64,000 nt of DNA, taken from DAORHV01 sp964458645 (GTDB lineage Bacteria; Patescibacteriota; Gracilibacteria; Peribacterales; Peribacteraceae). Shown piece after piece: positions 32,550 to 41,421 of the stretch. Every line of letters starts with the position of its first letter. Within the stretch, counting starts at the first letter, position 1. The position numbers and the translations under genes are program-made. The notes below the pieces were generated by a model. It was not told the DNA's origin, ran no database searches, and saw only the letters and a list, made by a program, of their open reading frames with translations. Location: NCBI GenBank assembly GCA_964458645.1, contig CAYWJU010000004.1, forward strand, positions 1 through 64,000. Reading direction: 5' to 3'.

Positions 32550-32601
32550 GAAGGGCCGCCCCCTCTGTCCCTGGTGCTTGCACCGGGGGCAGAGGCCCTT
32601 C
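32550..32601 (+). terminator. Large GC-rich hairpin after the membrane protein gene
   Basis: Outer stem GAAGGGCC (32550-32557) with GGCCCTTC (32594-32601); inner CTCTG with CAGAG and GGTGC with GCACC extend it to a stem of about 20 pairs with few mismatches. It begins 8 nt after the stop. No T-run follows, so termination may be partial. Confidence 0.55.
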
Positions 32602-32608
32602 GACATGC

Positions 32609-33835
32609 CTACAAATGCAACGCCGCGTCACGGCGGACCCAGCTTTCGACCGGGGTCGGCATCCGGTCTTTTCCGTTGAGCAACGCCTTGTCGCATGCGT
32701 GCCAGCACACCACCACGTCGGCGTCGGGCGAAATCATTTCCGGTGAATATTTCAGCACCTCGCGGATCTGCGGCGACGCGTAAAACTGCCACTCGTGTCC
32801 GAAGTCGCCCACGATCAGCAAGCGTGTGTCCGTCCGGTCGATACTGCGGATTTCGGCCTCTAACAGCCGCAGGGTGTCGCGAGCCGGATTGGTGCGGTCG
32901 GTGAAAACGACCATGCACGCGATCGCCAGCACGCAGCCGGCAGACGTGATCATGGCGAGCAGCGGTCCGCTCAAATCCAAACCCTTTTTCACGTGGCGGT
33001 CGAGCAACGAAGCGATGCCGGCTATGAACAGCGGCACCAGGAAGATGGCGTAATAGGCGTGGTACGACAGCGTGATGTACGCGCAGACGATGACGAGCGT
33101 CAGGATCCAATCCCAGCGGCGCGACAGGAGCACGCCAATGGTCCCGACGATGCTGATGACCGCAGTACCGGCCGTCAGCCAGAGCAATCCGAACTGTGAC
33201 AGTTTCTGCGCGGGCACCGTGGAGTCGCCGCCCAGCGCGATGAGCGACTGCATCGCCAGCGGATTAGTGAGCGTGTAGAGCGCCAGCGCGATCAGAGGTC
33301 CGAACGCGTACAACAGCGCGCGGCGCTTGGACGTACCCGAGCGCAAGAACGCGCCGCACACCAGCGGCAGGAACAATGCGGATTGGTATGCGACGAACAC
33401 CGACGCGAACCAAAACAGTGCAATGAGAAAGCAGTGGTACGGCGAGCGTGCGCGGTTGCCCACCCACAACAACACCAGTCCGGCGAGCGCGGTGAGCGGC
33501 GCCATCATGATGCTGGCCGCTTGCAGTACGACCGCTCCCGACAGCAGCCACGCGCCCGCCAGCAGCACGCGCGACCCGCTGCCTTCATGTCGCGGCAGCC
33601 GCACGACCAGCCACACCGCCTGAATGACCAGCGTGGCGAAAATGACGCGCCAGAACGCCTCGTTCCCCGGCAAGCCGTAGGTGGTTTCCAAAAGCATCCG
33701 CGCCAGCGGCGGATGCGGATACGGAATGTTCAGCAGGTACTTGGCTTCGTCGGTCCGCACGCCGCCCATGGTCGCAATGGCGGCGAGTGCCAGCGCGTAG
33801 AGTTGCAGCAGGCAGGCGACTAGAGGTTTACGCAT
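32609..33835 (-). CDS. ArnT/PMT-like (GT-C) membrane glycosyltransferase
   Basis: A 408-residue protein with about 9 to 10 membrane helices. The first outer loop reads GGVRTDEAKYLLNIPYPHPPLARM, matching the D-E plus Y-x-HPPL pattern of ArnT/PMT-type GT-C enzymes that take sugar from a polyprenyl-phosphate carrier. The C-terminal 90 residues form a small soluble domain (LLIVGDFGHEWQFYASP). It overlaps the upstream Dpm1-like gene by 16 nt, a good match of donor synthase and transferase. Confidence 0.78.
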   Translation of the reverse strand: MRKPLVACLLQLYALALAAIATMGGVRTDEAKYLLNIPYPHPPLARMLLETTYGLPGNEAFWRVIFATLVIQAVWLVVRLPRHEGSGSRVLLAGAWLLSGAVVLQAASIMMAPLTALAGLVLLWVGNRARSPYHCFLIALFWFASVFVAYQSALFLPLVCGAFLRSGTSKRRALLYAFGPLIALALYTLTNPLAMQSLIALGGDSTVPAQKLSQFGLLWLTAGTAVISIVGTIGVLLSRRWDWILTLVIVCAYITLSYHAYYAIFLVPLFIAGIASLLDRHVKKGLDLSGPLLAMITSAGCVLAIACMVVFTDRTNPARDTLRLLEAEIRSIDRTDTRLLIVGDFGHEWQFYASPQIREVLKYSPEMISPDADVVVCWHACDKALLNGKDRMPTPVESWVRRDAALHL

Positions 33836-34818
33836 TGCGGCGGGAGCGCAGGGGCGAAGGGCACCGTGCAGAGCTGATCCGCGGCGCGTCCGGGGTGCTG
33901 GCGATACGCGACGGTCACGGCGTCTTGCGCAATGCTCCGGATTTCCATGTCCGACACAAGCCAGCCACGGGACACCGACAGATGCCTAAGCGCCCCGCTC
34001 ACCGGAGCACGAGTCTCGGGCTGGGTGTAGAGCGGCAGCAGCGGCACGAGCCGCACAGCCAACACCGCCAGCACGCCGAGCAGCACGAGTGAAAACGCCA
34101 GCGTCCAAAGCGATACGAATCGCCCGAGCGTAACGTCGTACAAATATTCCAAATATTGCAGCTGCACTTTCCAATCCAATTTGCTTTCGCCGGCACGCCG
34201 GACGCCGAACTGCATCGGCAGTTCGTGTATGGCGGTGCCCGGCCGCACGTGCACTAAGATATCTAGCAAAATTTTGAAGCCTTTGGGCTTCAGGCGCGGT
34301 TGCGCTTCCAAGAACAATTCGCGGTTGATGGCGAAAAATCCGCTCATGGGATCTTTTACCGCTGCGGCGTCTGGGCGACGCAACACCCACATCGCCAGCT
34401 GCGTCGCCGTCTTGCTCATGCGCGCACGTCCACCGTCCCACTCCCCTATGTCGCCACCTTTCACATATCGTGAACCAAGAGCGATGCCTCCCTCGGCCTG
34501 TACCTTCTCATACAACCGAATGAGCAGCGCGCAATCGTGCTGACCGTCGGCATCCATGACTGCCAACACGCTGCCGGAACCCAAGAGAAAACCGTCAACC
34601 ACCGCCGAACTGAGGCCGCGCTTGTCGGTGCGACGCAGGACTTTCAACTGCGGATAGTGAGCACGTAAATCTTCAGCGAGTTTCCATGTTTGGTCCGGCG
34701 AATTGTCATCCACCACGATGATCTCGTGCGGAACGGAACCGAGCACACGCGTAATCTCGGCCAACATGCCGGGGAGGTTCGCCGATTCGTTGTAGGTTGG
34801 GAGGACGAGCGTGAGCAC
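33820..34818 (-). CDS. Dpm1-like polyprenyl-phosphate glycosyltransferase (GT2)
   Basis: A 332-residue GT2 with TLVLPTYNESANLPGML, IIVVDDNSPDQTW and VLAVMDADGQHDCALL (DAD metal motif). Two hydrophobic parts at about residues 205 to 230 are followed by an additional 80-residue C-terminal domain with no recognised motif. It should make a polyprenyl-phosphate sugar for the GT-C enzyme encoded just downstream. Start is GTG at 34818: TTGAGT-17-TACAAT ends 7 nt before it, and longer in-frame extensions would run through the promoter and into the divergent gene. Confidence 0.85.
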   Translation of the reverse strand: MLTLVLPTYNESANLPGMLAEITRVLGSVPHEIIVVDDNSPDQTWKLAEDLRAHYPQLKVLRRTDKRGLSSAVVDGFLLGSGSVLAVMDADGQHDCALLIRLYEKVQAEGGIALGSRYVKGGDIGEWDGGRARMSKTATQLAMWVLRRPDAAAVKDPMSGFFAINRELFLEAQPRLKPKGFKILLDILVHVRPGTAIHELPMQFGVRRAGESKLDWKVQLQYLEYLYDVTLGRFVSLWTLAFSLVLLGVLAVLAVRLVPLLPLYTQPETRAPVSGALRHLSVSRGWLVSDMEIRSIAQDAVTVAYRQHPGRAADQLCTVPFAPALPPQCVNL

Positions 34819-34825
34819 TGTGCCG

Positions 34826-34854
34826 ATTGTATTCTCGTGCGCCCGTACACTCAA
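34826..34854 (-). promoter_or_regulatory. Promoter setting a leaderless GTG start
   Basis: Minus strand TTGAGT (34854-34849), 17-nt spacer, TACAAT (34831-34826), 7 nt, GTG 34818. Confidence 0.6.
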
Positions 34855-34903
34855 TGAACGGCGACTGTTGCCTTTCGGCGTCGGCACACGCACACTGGGC
34901 GGG

Positions 34904-35830
34904 ATGTCTACAGTGCTCGTCACCGGCTCTTCGGGAACCATTGGAACTCGTTTGTGCGAAAAGCTGTTGGCCGACGGCCAGAAGGTACTTGGCATGGACT
35001 GGAAGCCGAACAAATGGAAACCGGAGATCGACAAGATCAGCATGTTGGTGGACATGCGCGACGAAGCCGCCGTACTGAAGGCCGGACAGGACCCGCGCAT
35101 GAAGGATGTGGATGTCATCGTGCACTTGGCCGCCAACGCCCGCGTGTATGACTTGGTGGAAGATCCGGGTATGGCCCGCGACAACTTCCTCACCTTGTTC
35201 AACGCGCTTGAGTTGGCACGCAAGAACAACATCAAGAAATTCATCTTCGCTTCCTCGCGCGAAAGCTACGGCAACTTCCGCCGCGACAAATACACCGAGG
35301 ACCTGGTGCGCGTGGAACACTGCGAGAGCCCGTATACCGCCAGCAAGGTCGGCGGCGAGGCACTCGTGCACTCCTACGCGGGTTGCTACGGCATGCAGCC
35401 GGTTATCTTCCGCTTCAGCAACGTGTACGGCATGTACGACGACAGCAACCGTGTCATCCCGCTGTTCATCCGCCTGGCCGACAAGAACGAAGCGCTCACG
35501 GTGTTCGGCCAAGACAAGTTGTTGGACTTTACGTACATCGACGACAACGTGGCCGGACTCATGTTGTGTCTGAAAAAATACGAGCAGGCCAAGGGCAAGA
35601 CGTTCAACCTGGGCAACGGCGAAGGCACGTCCATCATGCAACTTGCCGAGACCGTACTGAAGCTGAAGGGCAGCACGGCCAAGATCGTGACCAAGCCGTC
35701 GCGCACGGGCGAAGTAACGCACTACATCGCCGATATCACGAACGCCAAGACCGTGCTCGGCTACGACCCGAAGGTGAAGTTCGCAGAAGGCATCCAGAAG
35801 ACGGTGGAGTGGTACAAGCAGAACACCTGA
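34904..35830 (+). CDS. NAD-dependent epimerase/dehydratase (extended SDR)
   Basis: A 308-residue SDR. MSTVLVTGSSGTIGTRLCEKL is the NAD loop; VIVHLAANARVYDLVEDP follows; catalytic Ser in FASSRESYG and Tyr-x3-Lys in SPYTASKVGGEALVHSYA; the substrate region FRFSNVYGMYDDSNRVIP resembles UDP-sugar 4-epimerases. The actual sugar is not clear. A weak TTGCCT-17-CACACT box ends 7 nt before the ATG. It is divergent from the Dpm1-like gene and probably supplies a nucleotide sugar to this locus. Confidence 0.85.
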   Translation: MSTVLVTGSSGTIGTRLCEKLLADGQKVLGMDWKPNKWKPEIDKISMLVDMRDEAAVLKAGQDPRMKDVDVIVHLAANARVYDLVEDPGMARDNFLTLFNALELARKNNIKKFIFASSRESYGNFRRDKYTEDLVRVEHCESPYTASKVGGEALVHSYAGCYGMQPVIFRFSNVYGMYDDSNRVIPLFIRLADKNEALTVFGQDKLLDFTYIDDNVAGLMLCLKKYEQAKGKTFNLGNGEGTSIMQLAETVLKLKGSTAKIVTKPSRTGEVTHYIADITNAKTVLGYDPKVKFAEGIQKTVEWYKQNT

Positions 35831-35832
35831 GA

Positions 35833-35860
35833 TTGACAAAATAAAGAATAATTATAAAAT
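35833..35860 (+). promoter_or_regulatory. Promoter of the HExxH gene pair, leaderless GTG
   Basis: TTGACA (35833-35838), 16-nt spacer, TAAAAT (35855-35860), 6 nt, GTG 35867. This is among the closest matches to consensus in the window. Confidence 0.75.
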
Positions 35861-35866
35861 ACACGA

Positions 35867-37051
35867 GTGCCCACGCACCCCATCATTCGCAAGGGGGACA
35901 GCCCCGCCGTTCTGGCGTCGTTCGGCGTGACGCAATTTACGCACGGCGTATCTGGATTGGATGGATGGTCTACCGAAGAACTCGCCGCGCTCTGCACGGT
36001 GGTCCAAGAAGAATTGGATTCCATCCGCGCCACTACCGGCGTGGACATCGCGCATATGATTCCGAATGAAATACCCCTGTATGCGAAGTCCAAGAACGTA
36101 AAGCCCGATCACGCCAGCCTCACTGCTGTACAGGCACTGCAGTCACAGAGCTATGTGGTCGGCGGCGTCCAGCGCTTGAGAATGATCAAAAAGACGCCGG
36201 CCGCCTTCCTGGGGATTGCCCTCGGATTGGAGCAAGGGGATCTGGCGACCATCGACCGGCACCGCGAGGCTATTCGACACGAACTGATTCACGGAGTCAC
36301 CAGCAACAGCATCGAGATTAATGAATTGCTGACGGAAGGCGTCGTGGAAACACTGTCACAGCCTCCCAACCTGCAGCGAACGCATCAGACAAGCTGGCGC
36401 CAGATGCCGTGGGACTGGACCCAGTTCCAAGGAACATCGGGGCTGCGCGGCGCGGATTTTTCGATGACGACATTGGTGGGCGCTCCACAAGAGCGACATA
36501 TGACCGAAATATTGACGCGCATCCTGGCAGTGAACGCATTCCGCGCCCAGACGCGCGACCAGTTGTGGGCGATCTGCAAGGAATTGCATGCGTTTACCAT
36601 GACTCAAGGCGAATATCCCGGGTTCAATACGTTCGCGGATGTGGTCCGCGCGGTACTCCCGACAACTGATGCAACCAAACTACTGGCCCAACATCTGTTC
36701 CAGCCCGTCCAGCCAGGAATCCAAAGTTACCTGCTTCCCTTGGCCTCTCCGGGCAGCGGCGTCCACATTCAATCCGTGAATATTTTCCCGAACCAGGACT
36801 ATGAGCGGGTCTACCCGAATGGCGCCACGGACCTACGGCAGTTCGCGTTCGGACCCGCACCCACCATCGCCAACTACCGGGTCGCAACGCGTTCAGGGCA
36901 AGGTGGCGGACTGACCGTTTCACATCCGGGAGCATTTCACCTGACCAAACCGGCCGTTGCGCGCATGTTGCAGGGGCAGGGCATCCAGGTCGCAGAAAAA
37001 CAAATCGCATCGGTCGATTGCGACGTGCGAGGAATGAAAACGCGTCTTTAG
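35867..37051 (+). CDS. Putative zinc metallopeptidase-like protein (paralogue 1)
   Basis: A 394-residue protein of unknown family. HELIH at residues 138-142 is a classic zinc-binding HExxH motif, and Glu157 lies 15 residues later as a possible third ligand (gluzincin-like). There is no signal peptide or membrane segment, so it appears cytoplasmic. N-terminal (SPAVLASFGVTQFTHGVSGLDGW) and motif regions align with the next gene, showing duplication. The start is GTG, fixed by the promoter 6 nt upstream. A structural rather than proteolytic role cannot be ruled out. Confidence 0.6.
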   Translation: MPTHPIIRKGDSPAVLASFGVTQFTHGVSGLDGWSTEELAALCTVVQEELDSIRATTGVDIAHMIPNEIPLYAKSKNVKPDHASLTAVQALQSQSYVVGGVQRLRMIKKTPAAFLGIALGLEQGDLATIDRHREAIRHELIHGVTSNSIEINELLTEGVVETLSQPPNLQRTHQTSWRQMPWDWTQFQGTSGLRGADFSMTTLVGAPQERHMTEILTRILAVNAFRAQTRDQLWAICKELHAFTMTQGEYPGFNTFADVVRAVLPTTDATKLLAQHLFQPVQPGIQSYLLPLASPGSGVHIQSVNIFPNQDYERVYPNGATDLRQFAFGPAPTIANYRVATRSGQGGGLTVSHPGAFHLTKPAVARMLQGQGIQVAEKQIASVDCDVRGMKTRL

Positions 37052-37069
37052 TCATTGCATCCCGAGATC

Positions 37070-38203
37070 ATGACCATCCCGAACATCAACGTGCATCCCG
37101 GCCGCGACCCGGCCGTGCTGCGCGACTCCCAAGCGGTGTCCGGCTTTGAAGGATGGACCGCCGCCGAGCAGGACGCTCTTTGCGGATGCATCCGCGAGGA
37201 ATGTGTGCGTGTGCTGGAAGTGGCCCCGGACGAGATCAAGGATGCGTTCGCCAGCGGCGTGAACCTGCCCGTGTATTCCGTCCCCGGCACGGACGATCCC
37301 GCGCTCGTACGGTTCTCCGACGTCGCGAAACTGAACGTGGAAATCGACGCCGGCAACCGGCAAGCCGCCGTCATCGGCTACTCCCCGCCCGTGCTCGACG
37401 GTCTGCTGCTGCAGATCAAGCGCGGCGAGGACGTAAACGCGCTGCGCCGGAAATTCGGGCACGAATGTCTGCACCTGCTCACCATGCTGGCGGCGCACCC
37501 GTACCAATCCGCGCCATGGGAAGCGATGGTCATCCGGTTAGAGAAAGAGCTCTACGGACCGCGTCCCCAGGAAACCATTTGGGACCCAGCTGGATTCGCG
37601 TCCACTACGGGACTGGCGCCGACCGAATTTGCGACCGTGGATTTCGATGCCGTTTCAGGTCGCGCCATGTACCACAGCGCGCATGCGGCGCTGGACGGGC
37701 TGCGCGCAGAGCAGGTGTGGAAGGTGCTCGGCACGCTGACGGCGAAAACGCGGGCGGGCGGCAAGATGCCGCGCATGGCCGGTATCCGCGACGCGTTCCG
37801 GGCGGAGGCGCAGGAAGCCGGCGACACCGCGATGAAGACGCCGCCGTTCACCGAGATGTGCGAAGGTCCGCAACACATGGTATTCGCCGCGAAGCAGGGA
37901 GGAGTGCGCGTGTTCAGCTTCATGGTATCGGGCAACCCGGGACACGGCGGCTGGCTGTCGCTGGACCGCCAGGATGTCCGGTTCACGTGCCGCGCGATGC
38001 AGGGACGTGCGAAGGAAACGCTCTATACGCGCGACGGTTCGCCGTTGCCCCCAGCCCTCGGTCTCACCATGACCCCGTCGGTTGATCTGACGTTCGACAA
38101 CCTGGCCGCCCAATTGGGCGGACGCGTGCCGGAACTCGGCGATACCATCGGCGTGACGCTGGGGACGCTGCCGGAGATCCGCCTGCAACGGAAAAAAGCC
38201 TAA
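37070..38203 (+). CDS. Putative zinc metallopeptidase-like protein (paralogue 2)
   Basis: A 377-residue paralogue of the preceding protein. It shares the N-terminal pattern GRDPAVLRDSQAVSGFEGW and HECLH at residues 131-135, with Glu151 16 residues later. The C-terminal half (MVFAAKQGGVRVFSFMVSG) is predicted beta-rich. No export signal. It follows the first gene by 18 nt, so they are one operon. The ATG at 37070 is preferred over a TTG five codons earlier. Its stop overlaps the stop of the convergent flavoprotein gene by two bases. Codon third positions are somewhat more GC-rich than in the first copy. Confidence 0.6.
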   Translation: MTIPNINVHPGRDPAVLRDSQAVSGFEGWTAAEQDALCGCIREECVRVLEVAPDEIKDAFASGVNLPVYSVPGTDDPALVRFSDVAKLNVEIDAGNRQAAVIGYSPPVLDGLLLQIKRGEDVNALRRKFGHECLHLLTMLAAHPYQSAPWEAMVIRLEKELYGPRPQETIWDPAGFASTTGLAPTEFATVDFDAVSGRAMYHSAHAALDGLRAEQVWKVLGTLTAKTRAGGKMPRMAGIRDAFRAEAQEAGDTAMKTPPFTEMCEGPQHMVFAAKQGGVRVFSFMVSGNPGHGGWLSLDRQDVRFTCRAMQGRAKETLYTRDGSPLPPALGLTMTPSVDLTFDNLAAQLGGRVPELGDTIGVTLGTLPEIRLQRKKA

Positions 38204-39645
38204 GCCTTCTTCTCCCCCGGCACGTAGCCGCGTTCGAAGTATTCTTTTTCGGCGCCCACGTCTTCCACTTCGTGACGGCGTCCGTCGATGACGCTCTGCG
38301 CGGCGAGAATGCCCATTTCGAGCGAGTGGTCCTGGTTGGTGTAGCGGAAACGGCCCGGACGTCCGATGGCGTAGAAATTGTCGAAACTGTCGAGCCACTG
38401 CATGACCGTGTTTAGGTGTTCGCGATAGGTAAGGTCGTAAATCGGGTATACGTACTGCTGCTTCAAGTGCTCCACGCCGGTGACGTCCTCGCGCTTCAGG
38501 AAGCCGAGTTTGTCCAACCAGGTGATGGTGAGATCATACAAATCGTCCTTGGATTTGTTCCAGATGTCGTCGCCCTCGAAACAGAAGTACTCCACGAACA
38601 GCGACGTGTATCCGACCGGACACATCTTCTCGCTGAAGTTCTTCATTTCGGAGAAGCGGCCGAACGGGATGCTCTTATCCGGGAAGTACACCCAGTTGTC
38701 GCGCGAGACGCGGTCGCGTTTCACCGTCAGGAACAAGTACACCTGCGAGCGGAACTTGAGCGCTTTTGCAGCTTCAAGGACGGCAACGGGAGCAGGAGGA
38801 TCGAAGAGTTTCACAACCTGCGTGACCGACACCGAGCTAATCGCAGCCTTTGGCGCGTAGGTCTTGGTACCGTCTGCGGTCTTCACGTCCACTCCGGTCA
38901 CGCGCTTGCCCTCCCAGCGAATCTTCGTCGGTTCGCTGCTGGTCATCACCGTGCTTCCCTTCTCGCGGATACGCTTCACGATCGCTTGGTAGATGGTGCC
39001 GCTGCCGTTCTCAGGGTAGTAGAAGATGTCCACCAACGACTTGGCGGCCGTTTTCTTCATGATGATCTTTTTGAGTGTGGCACCGATGCTTAAGCCCCCA
39101 ATGCGTTGCAGCGCCCAGTCTTTGCTGATCTTGGTGCACGGAATGCCCCAGATTTTCTCGGTGTAATTCAGCATGTTGAATTCGGCCAATGAGCGACCGA
39201 AGTTCACGACGGCATAATCCTCGAAAGAGTTGATTGCACGCGGAGCCACTGTTTTGCGCATCTTCTCGTACAGGAAATCTGTGAGCACGCGGCAGGCACG
39301 CAACGGACCCATTTGCAGCAGCACGTTGCCCAGACGGATAGGGTAAAAGTAATACTTGCCGTCCACGTAGAATCGCGTGAGTCGATTGACAGTCTTCCAT
39401 TCTTCGCCGAGCAAGTCTTCGATGAAATCGTAGAGATACTTGTTCTTGCTGAAAAAACGATGCGGACCGATGTCGGTACGATACGTGCCTTCGGGCCTCT
39501 GAAATTCAAGCGTCTTGGCCAAGCCACCGACGTTGTCGGCTTTCTCCACGACAGTGGAAAGAATGTCTTTCCGAGACAATTCCATGGCGGCCGCCATACC
39601 TGCCGGACCGCCGCCGAGAATGAGAATGGATTCAGGAGAAGTCAT
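38200..39645 (-). CDS. FAD-dependent oxidoreductase, UDP-galactopyranose-mutase-like
   Basis: A 481-residue flavoprotein. SILILGGGPAGMAAAMELSRK is the FAD loop, with VVEKADNVGGLAKT and DIGPHRFF next, as in Glf-like and protoporphyrinogen-oxidase-like proteins. The C-terminal FYAIGRPGRFRYTNQDHSLEMG is the second FAD-contact block typical of a sugar-locus subfamily. It may isomerise or oxidise a lipid- or nucleotide-linked sugar; the substrate is unknown. Start at MTSPESILI by homology. It is preceded on the same strand by gtrA after 58 bp. Confidence 0.8.
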   Translation of the reverse strand: MTSPESILILGGGPAGMAAAMELSRKDILSTVVEKADNVGGLAKTLEFQRPEGTYRTDIGPHRFFSKNKYLYDFIEDLLGEEWKTVNRLTRFYVDGKYYFYPIRLGNVLLQMGPLRACRVLTDFLYEKMRKTVAPRAINSFEDYAVVNFGRSLAEFNMLNYTEKIWGIPCTKISKDWALQRIGGLSIGATLKKIIMKKTAAKSLVDIFYYPENGSGTIYQAIVKRIREKGSTVMTSSEPTKIRWEGKRVTGVDVKTADGTKTYAPKAAISSVSVTQVVKLFDPPAPVAVLEAAKALKFRSQVYLFLTVKRDRVSRDNWVYFPDKSIPFGRFSEMKNFSEKMCPVGYTSLFVEYFCFEGDDIWNKSKDDLYDLTITWLDKLGFLKREDVTGVEHLKQQYVYPIYDLTYREHLNTVMQWLDSFDNFYAIGRPGRFRYTNQDHSLEMGILAAQSVIDGRRHEVEDVGAEKEYFERGYVPGEKKA

Positions 39646-39703
39646 GCACAAAAGACACTGGAACAGCAGTGTACCCGCACCGGTCCGACCACTCCACCCC
39701 CCG

Positions 39704-40195
39704 TTAGATCGCGATGGGAGCCTGTTTTCGAGACTTAAAAATAAACGCGTGAGAGAAGCAATAGTTCCACACTGCCGTAATACCGATGGCGAATGCCTTG
39801 GCACCATACGGCAACAAGCGGACGCCGTTATCGTACAATGCCGGTGACACGGCACGCTGACCGCGCAAGAACAACAAGCCGACCGAATACGCACCTGAAG
39901 CGATGAGATAGTTCAGAACGAACGCGGCGGCATACACCATGGCAAACCGCATTGTTTGGGCAAGATGATCGCCATCACGATTGCCAAATGTGACGTACTT
40001 GTTGAAGAAAAAGACGAAAACGATGGTGATGAGTCCCGAGGGGATGTACGCCACGCGAGGATCCATCTTCGCGTGCTCGACCAAGAGGTAAATGATGCTG
40101 AACTCGAACAGTGCGCCGGTGAGCCCACACACAATGAATTTCGAAGCCTGGTTGATATGCCGCCGGGCTCGCGGATGGTGAAGAATGCGCTTCAT
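39704..40195 (-). CDS. GtrA-family membrane protein
   Basis: A 163-residue protein with four membrane helices: KFIVCGLTGALFEFSIIYLL, VAYIPSGLITIVFVFFFNKYVTF, a third near residues 85-105 and a fourth near 130-150 ending AVWNYCFSHAFIF. The NKYVTF and W-x-F motifs are characteristic of GtrA proteins, which help move polyprenyl-phosphate-linked sugars across the membrane. It fits with the Dpm1-like and GT-C proteins of this locus. TAGGCT ends 9 nt before the ATG. Confidence 0.9.
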   Translation of the reverse strand: MKRILHHPRARRHINQASKFIVCGLTGALFEFSIIYLLVEHAKMDPRVAYIPSGLITIVFVFFFNKYVTFGNRDGDHLAQTMRFAMVYAAAFVLNYLIASGAYSVGLLFLRGQRAVSPALYDNGVRLLPYGAKAFAIGITAVWNYCFSHAFIFKSRKQAPIAI

Positions 40196-40394
40196 GGCTG
40201 GGGCAGCCTAGCACCGATGAAGTGCTTCCCACAAAGGCCGAATGCGCGAAAGCGACGTGACAAGGCACGCTATGACTACAGGGCTTCATTGCTTGCATGC
40301 AGCCTCCTCAGGTTTTTCCCATCAACAATCGAACAATGAAATCTTTTCGCTTGCCGCACAGAAAAATGAGTATCCTTTCTTTGGTTCGCCTTCG
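40196..40394. other. Intergenic region without a recognised gene
   Basis: 199 bp between gtrA and the SDR gene, both on the minus strand. It carries the gtrA promoter (TTGTGG-18-TAGGCT). The remainder is T-rich on the plus strand and holds no reading frame of note. Confidence 0.4.
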
Positions 40395-41336
40395 TTATTT
40401 GACTGCACCCCCATCTTTGCGGTTCTGCCAACCTTCGTATGTTTGGCGCAATCCATCTTCCAAGGTCGTCCATTTCATTTTCTTCAGACACTTGTGGACT
40501 GCCAGCGTGGGAATCGTGCGCTTGCCTTGAGGCTTGCTTGCATCGAAATTAATTGTGAGCGCCGGCTTCACGATATCGCGAATCAACCTGGCAAGTTTTG
40601 CCACGGTGGTGATATCGGGAGGAATGACGTACTGAATACCCGTGACCTTGGCGTCAATGAGCCGGAACATGGCATCGACGACGTCATCGACATACAGGAA
40701 CGCGCGCTCCTGCTTACCATCGCCCCATACATCCAGAACATCGTTGGCTTGTGCCTTCACCATAAGCGATGGAATGACGTTCCCCTCCACCGTGAAGGTA
40801 TCGCGTGGTCCGTACACGCCTACCGGACGAACGATAAGAAGGGGGAAGCCATGCTGACGGGAAGCCGTGAACCACATCGTCTCACACAAGGCTTTGCCCA
40901 GAACATAGCCGTCGATGTTTTCGGTCTGCGCCAACTGAATGACGTCGATCGTCGGCGGAACATTAGCGCTGCTAAAGAAGGTTACGCCGGTCCCTTTGTG
41001 CTCCTTCATGGCGCGAATCATGGCGGTCGTCATCTCTACGTTCCCCAACAGCACGTCGCTGCAGTGGTCGCGGTGGAAGCCGACGTTGCGGCGATGTGAT
41101 GCCAAATGAAAGACATGATCGATACCTGCCAAAAGTTCGTTGCAGTAGTCGCTGCTGCGCAAATCACCTTCCCGCCAATCGATTTGGGCGCGCACTTTGG
41201 AAAGCGCTCGATAGTTGGTTGCGCGAATCGGAACGCGCACATCGGCGCCTTCGTTCAGCAAGTGCTCCACCAGCACGCTGCCAATGAACCCCGTACCGCC
41301 GGTAACCAGAACCTGCTTTTTCTTCCAAGAAGTCAT
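40395..41336 (-). CDS. NAD-dependent epimerase/dehydratase (extended SDR)
   Basis: A 313-residue SDR: QVLVTGGTGFIGSVLVEHLLNEG, IDHVFHLASHRRNVGFH, then catalytic residues in FSSANV and the unusual DGYVLGKALCE, where Tyr-x3-Lys is preserved. VRPVGVYGPRDTF is the substrate region. Probably a nucleotide-sugar epimerase, dehydratase or reductase. Start ATG 41336 was chosen because TACACT ends 7 nt upstream. It is divergent from the methyltransferase-GT2 fusion, only 85 bp apart. Confidence 0.83.
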   Translation of the reverse strand: MTSWKKKQVLVTGGTGFIGSVLVEHLLNEGADVRVPIRATNYRALSKVRAQIDWREGDLRSSDYCNELLAGIDHVFHLASHRRNVGFHRDHCSDVLLGNVEMTTAMIRAMKEHKGTGVTFFSSANVPPTIDVIQLAQTENIDGYVLGKALCETMWFTASRQHGFPLLIVRPVGVYGPRDTFTVEGNVIPSLMVKAQANDVLDVWGDGKQERAFLYVDDVVDAMFRLIDAKVTGIQYVIPPDITTVAKLARLIRDIVKPALTINFDASKPQGKRTIPTLAVHKCLKKMKWTTLEDGLRQTYEGWQNRKDGGAVK

Positions 41337-41421
41337 GGTAAGGAGTGTAGAGGAAAACTCAGGCAGACAACACAACGTCTATTTTGCGGCAGAGGAGTCG
41401 CCTGATACAGTCGTGGAACGC

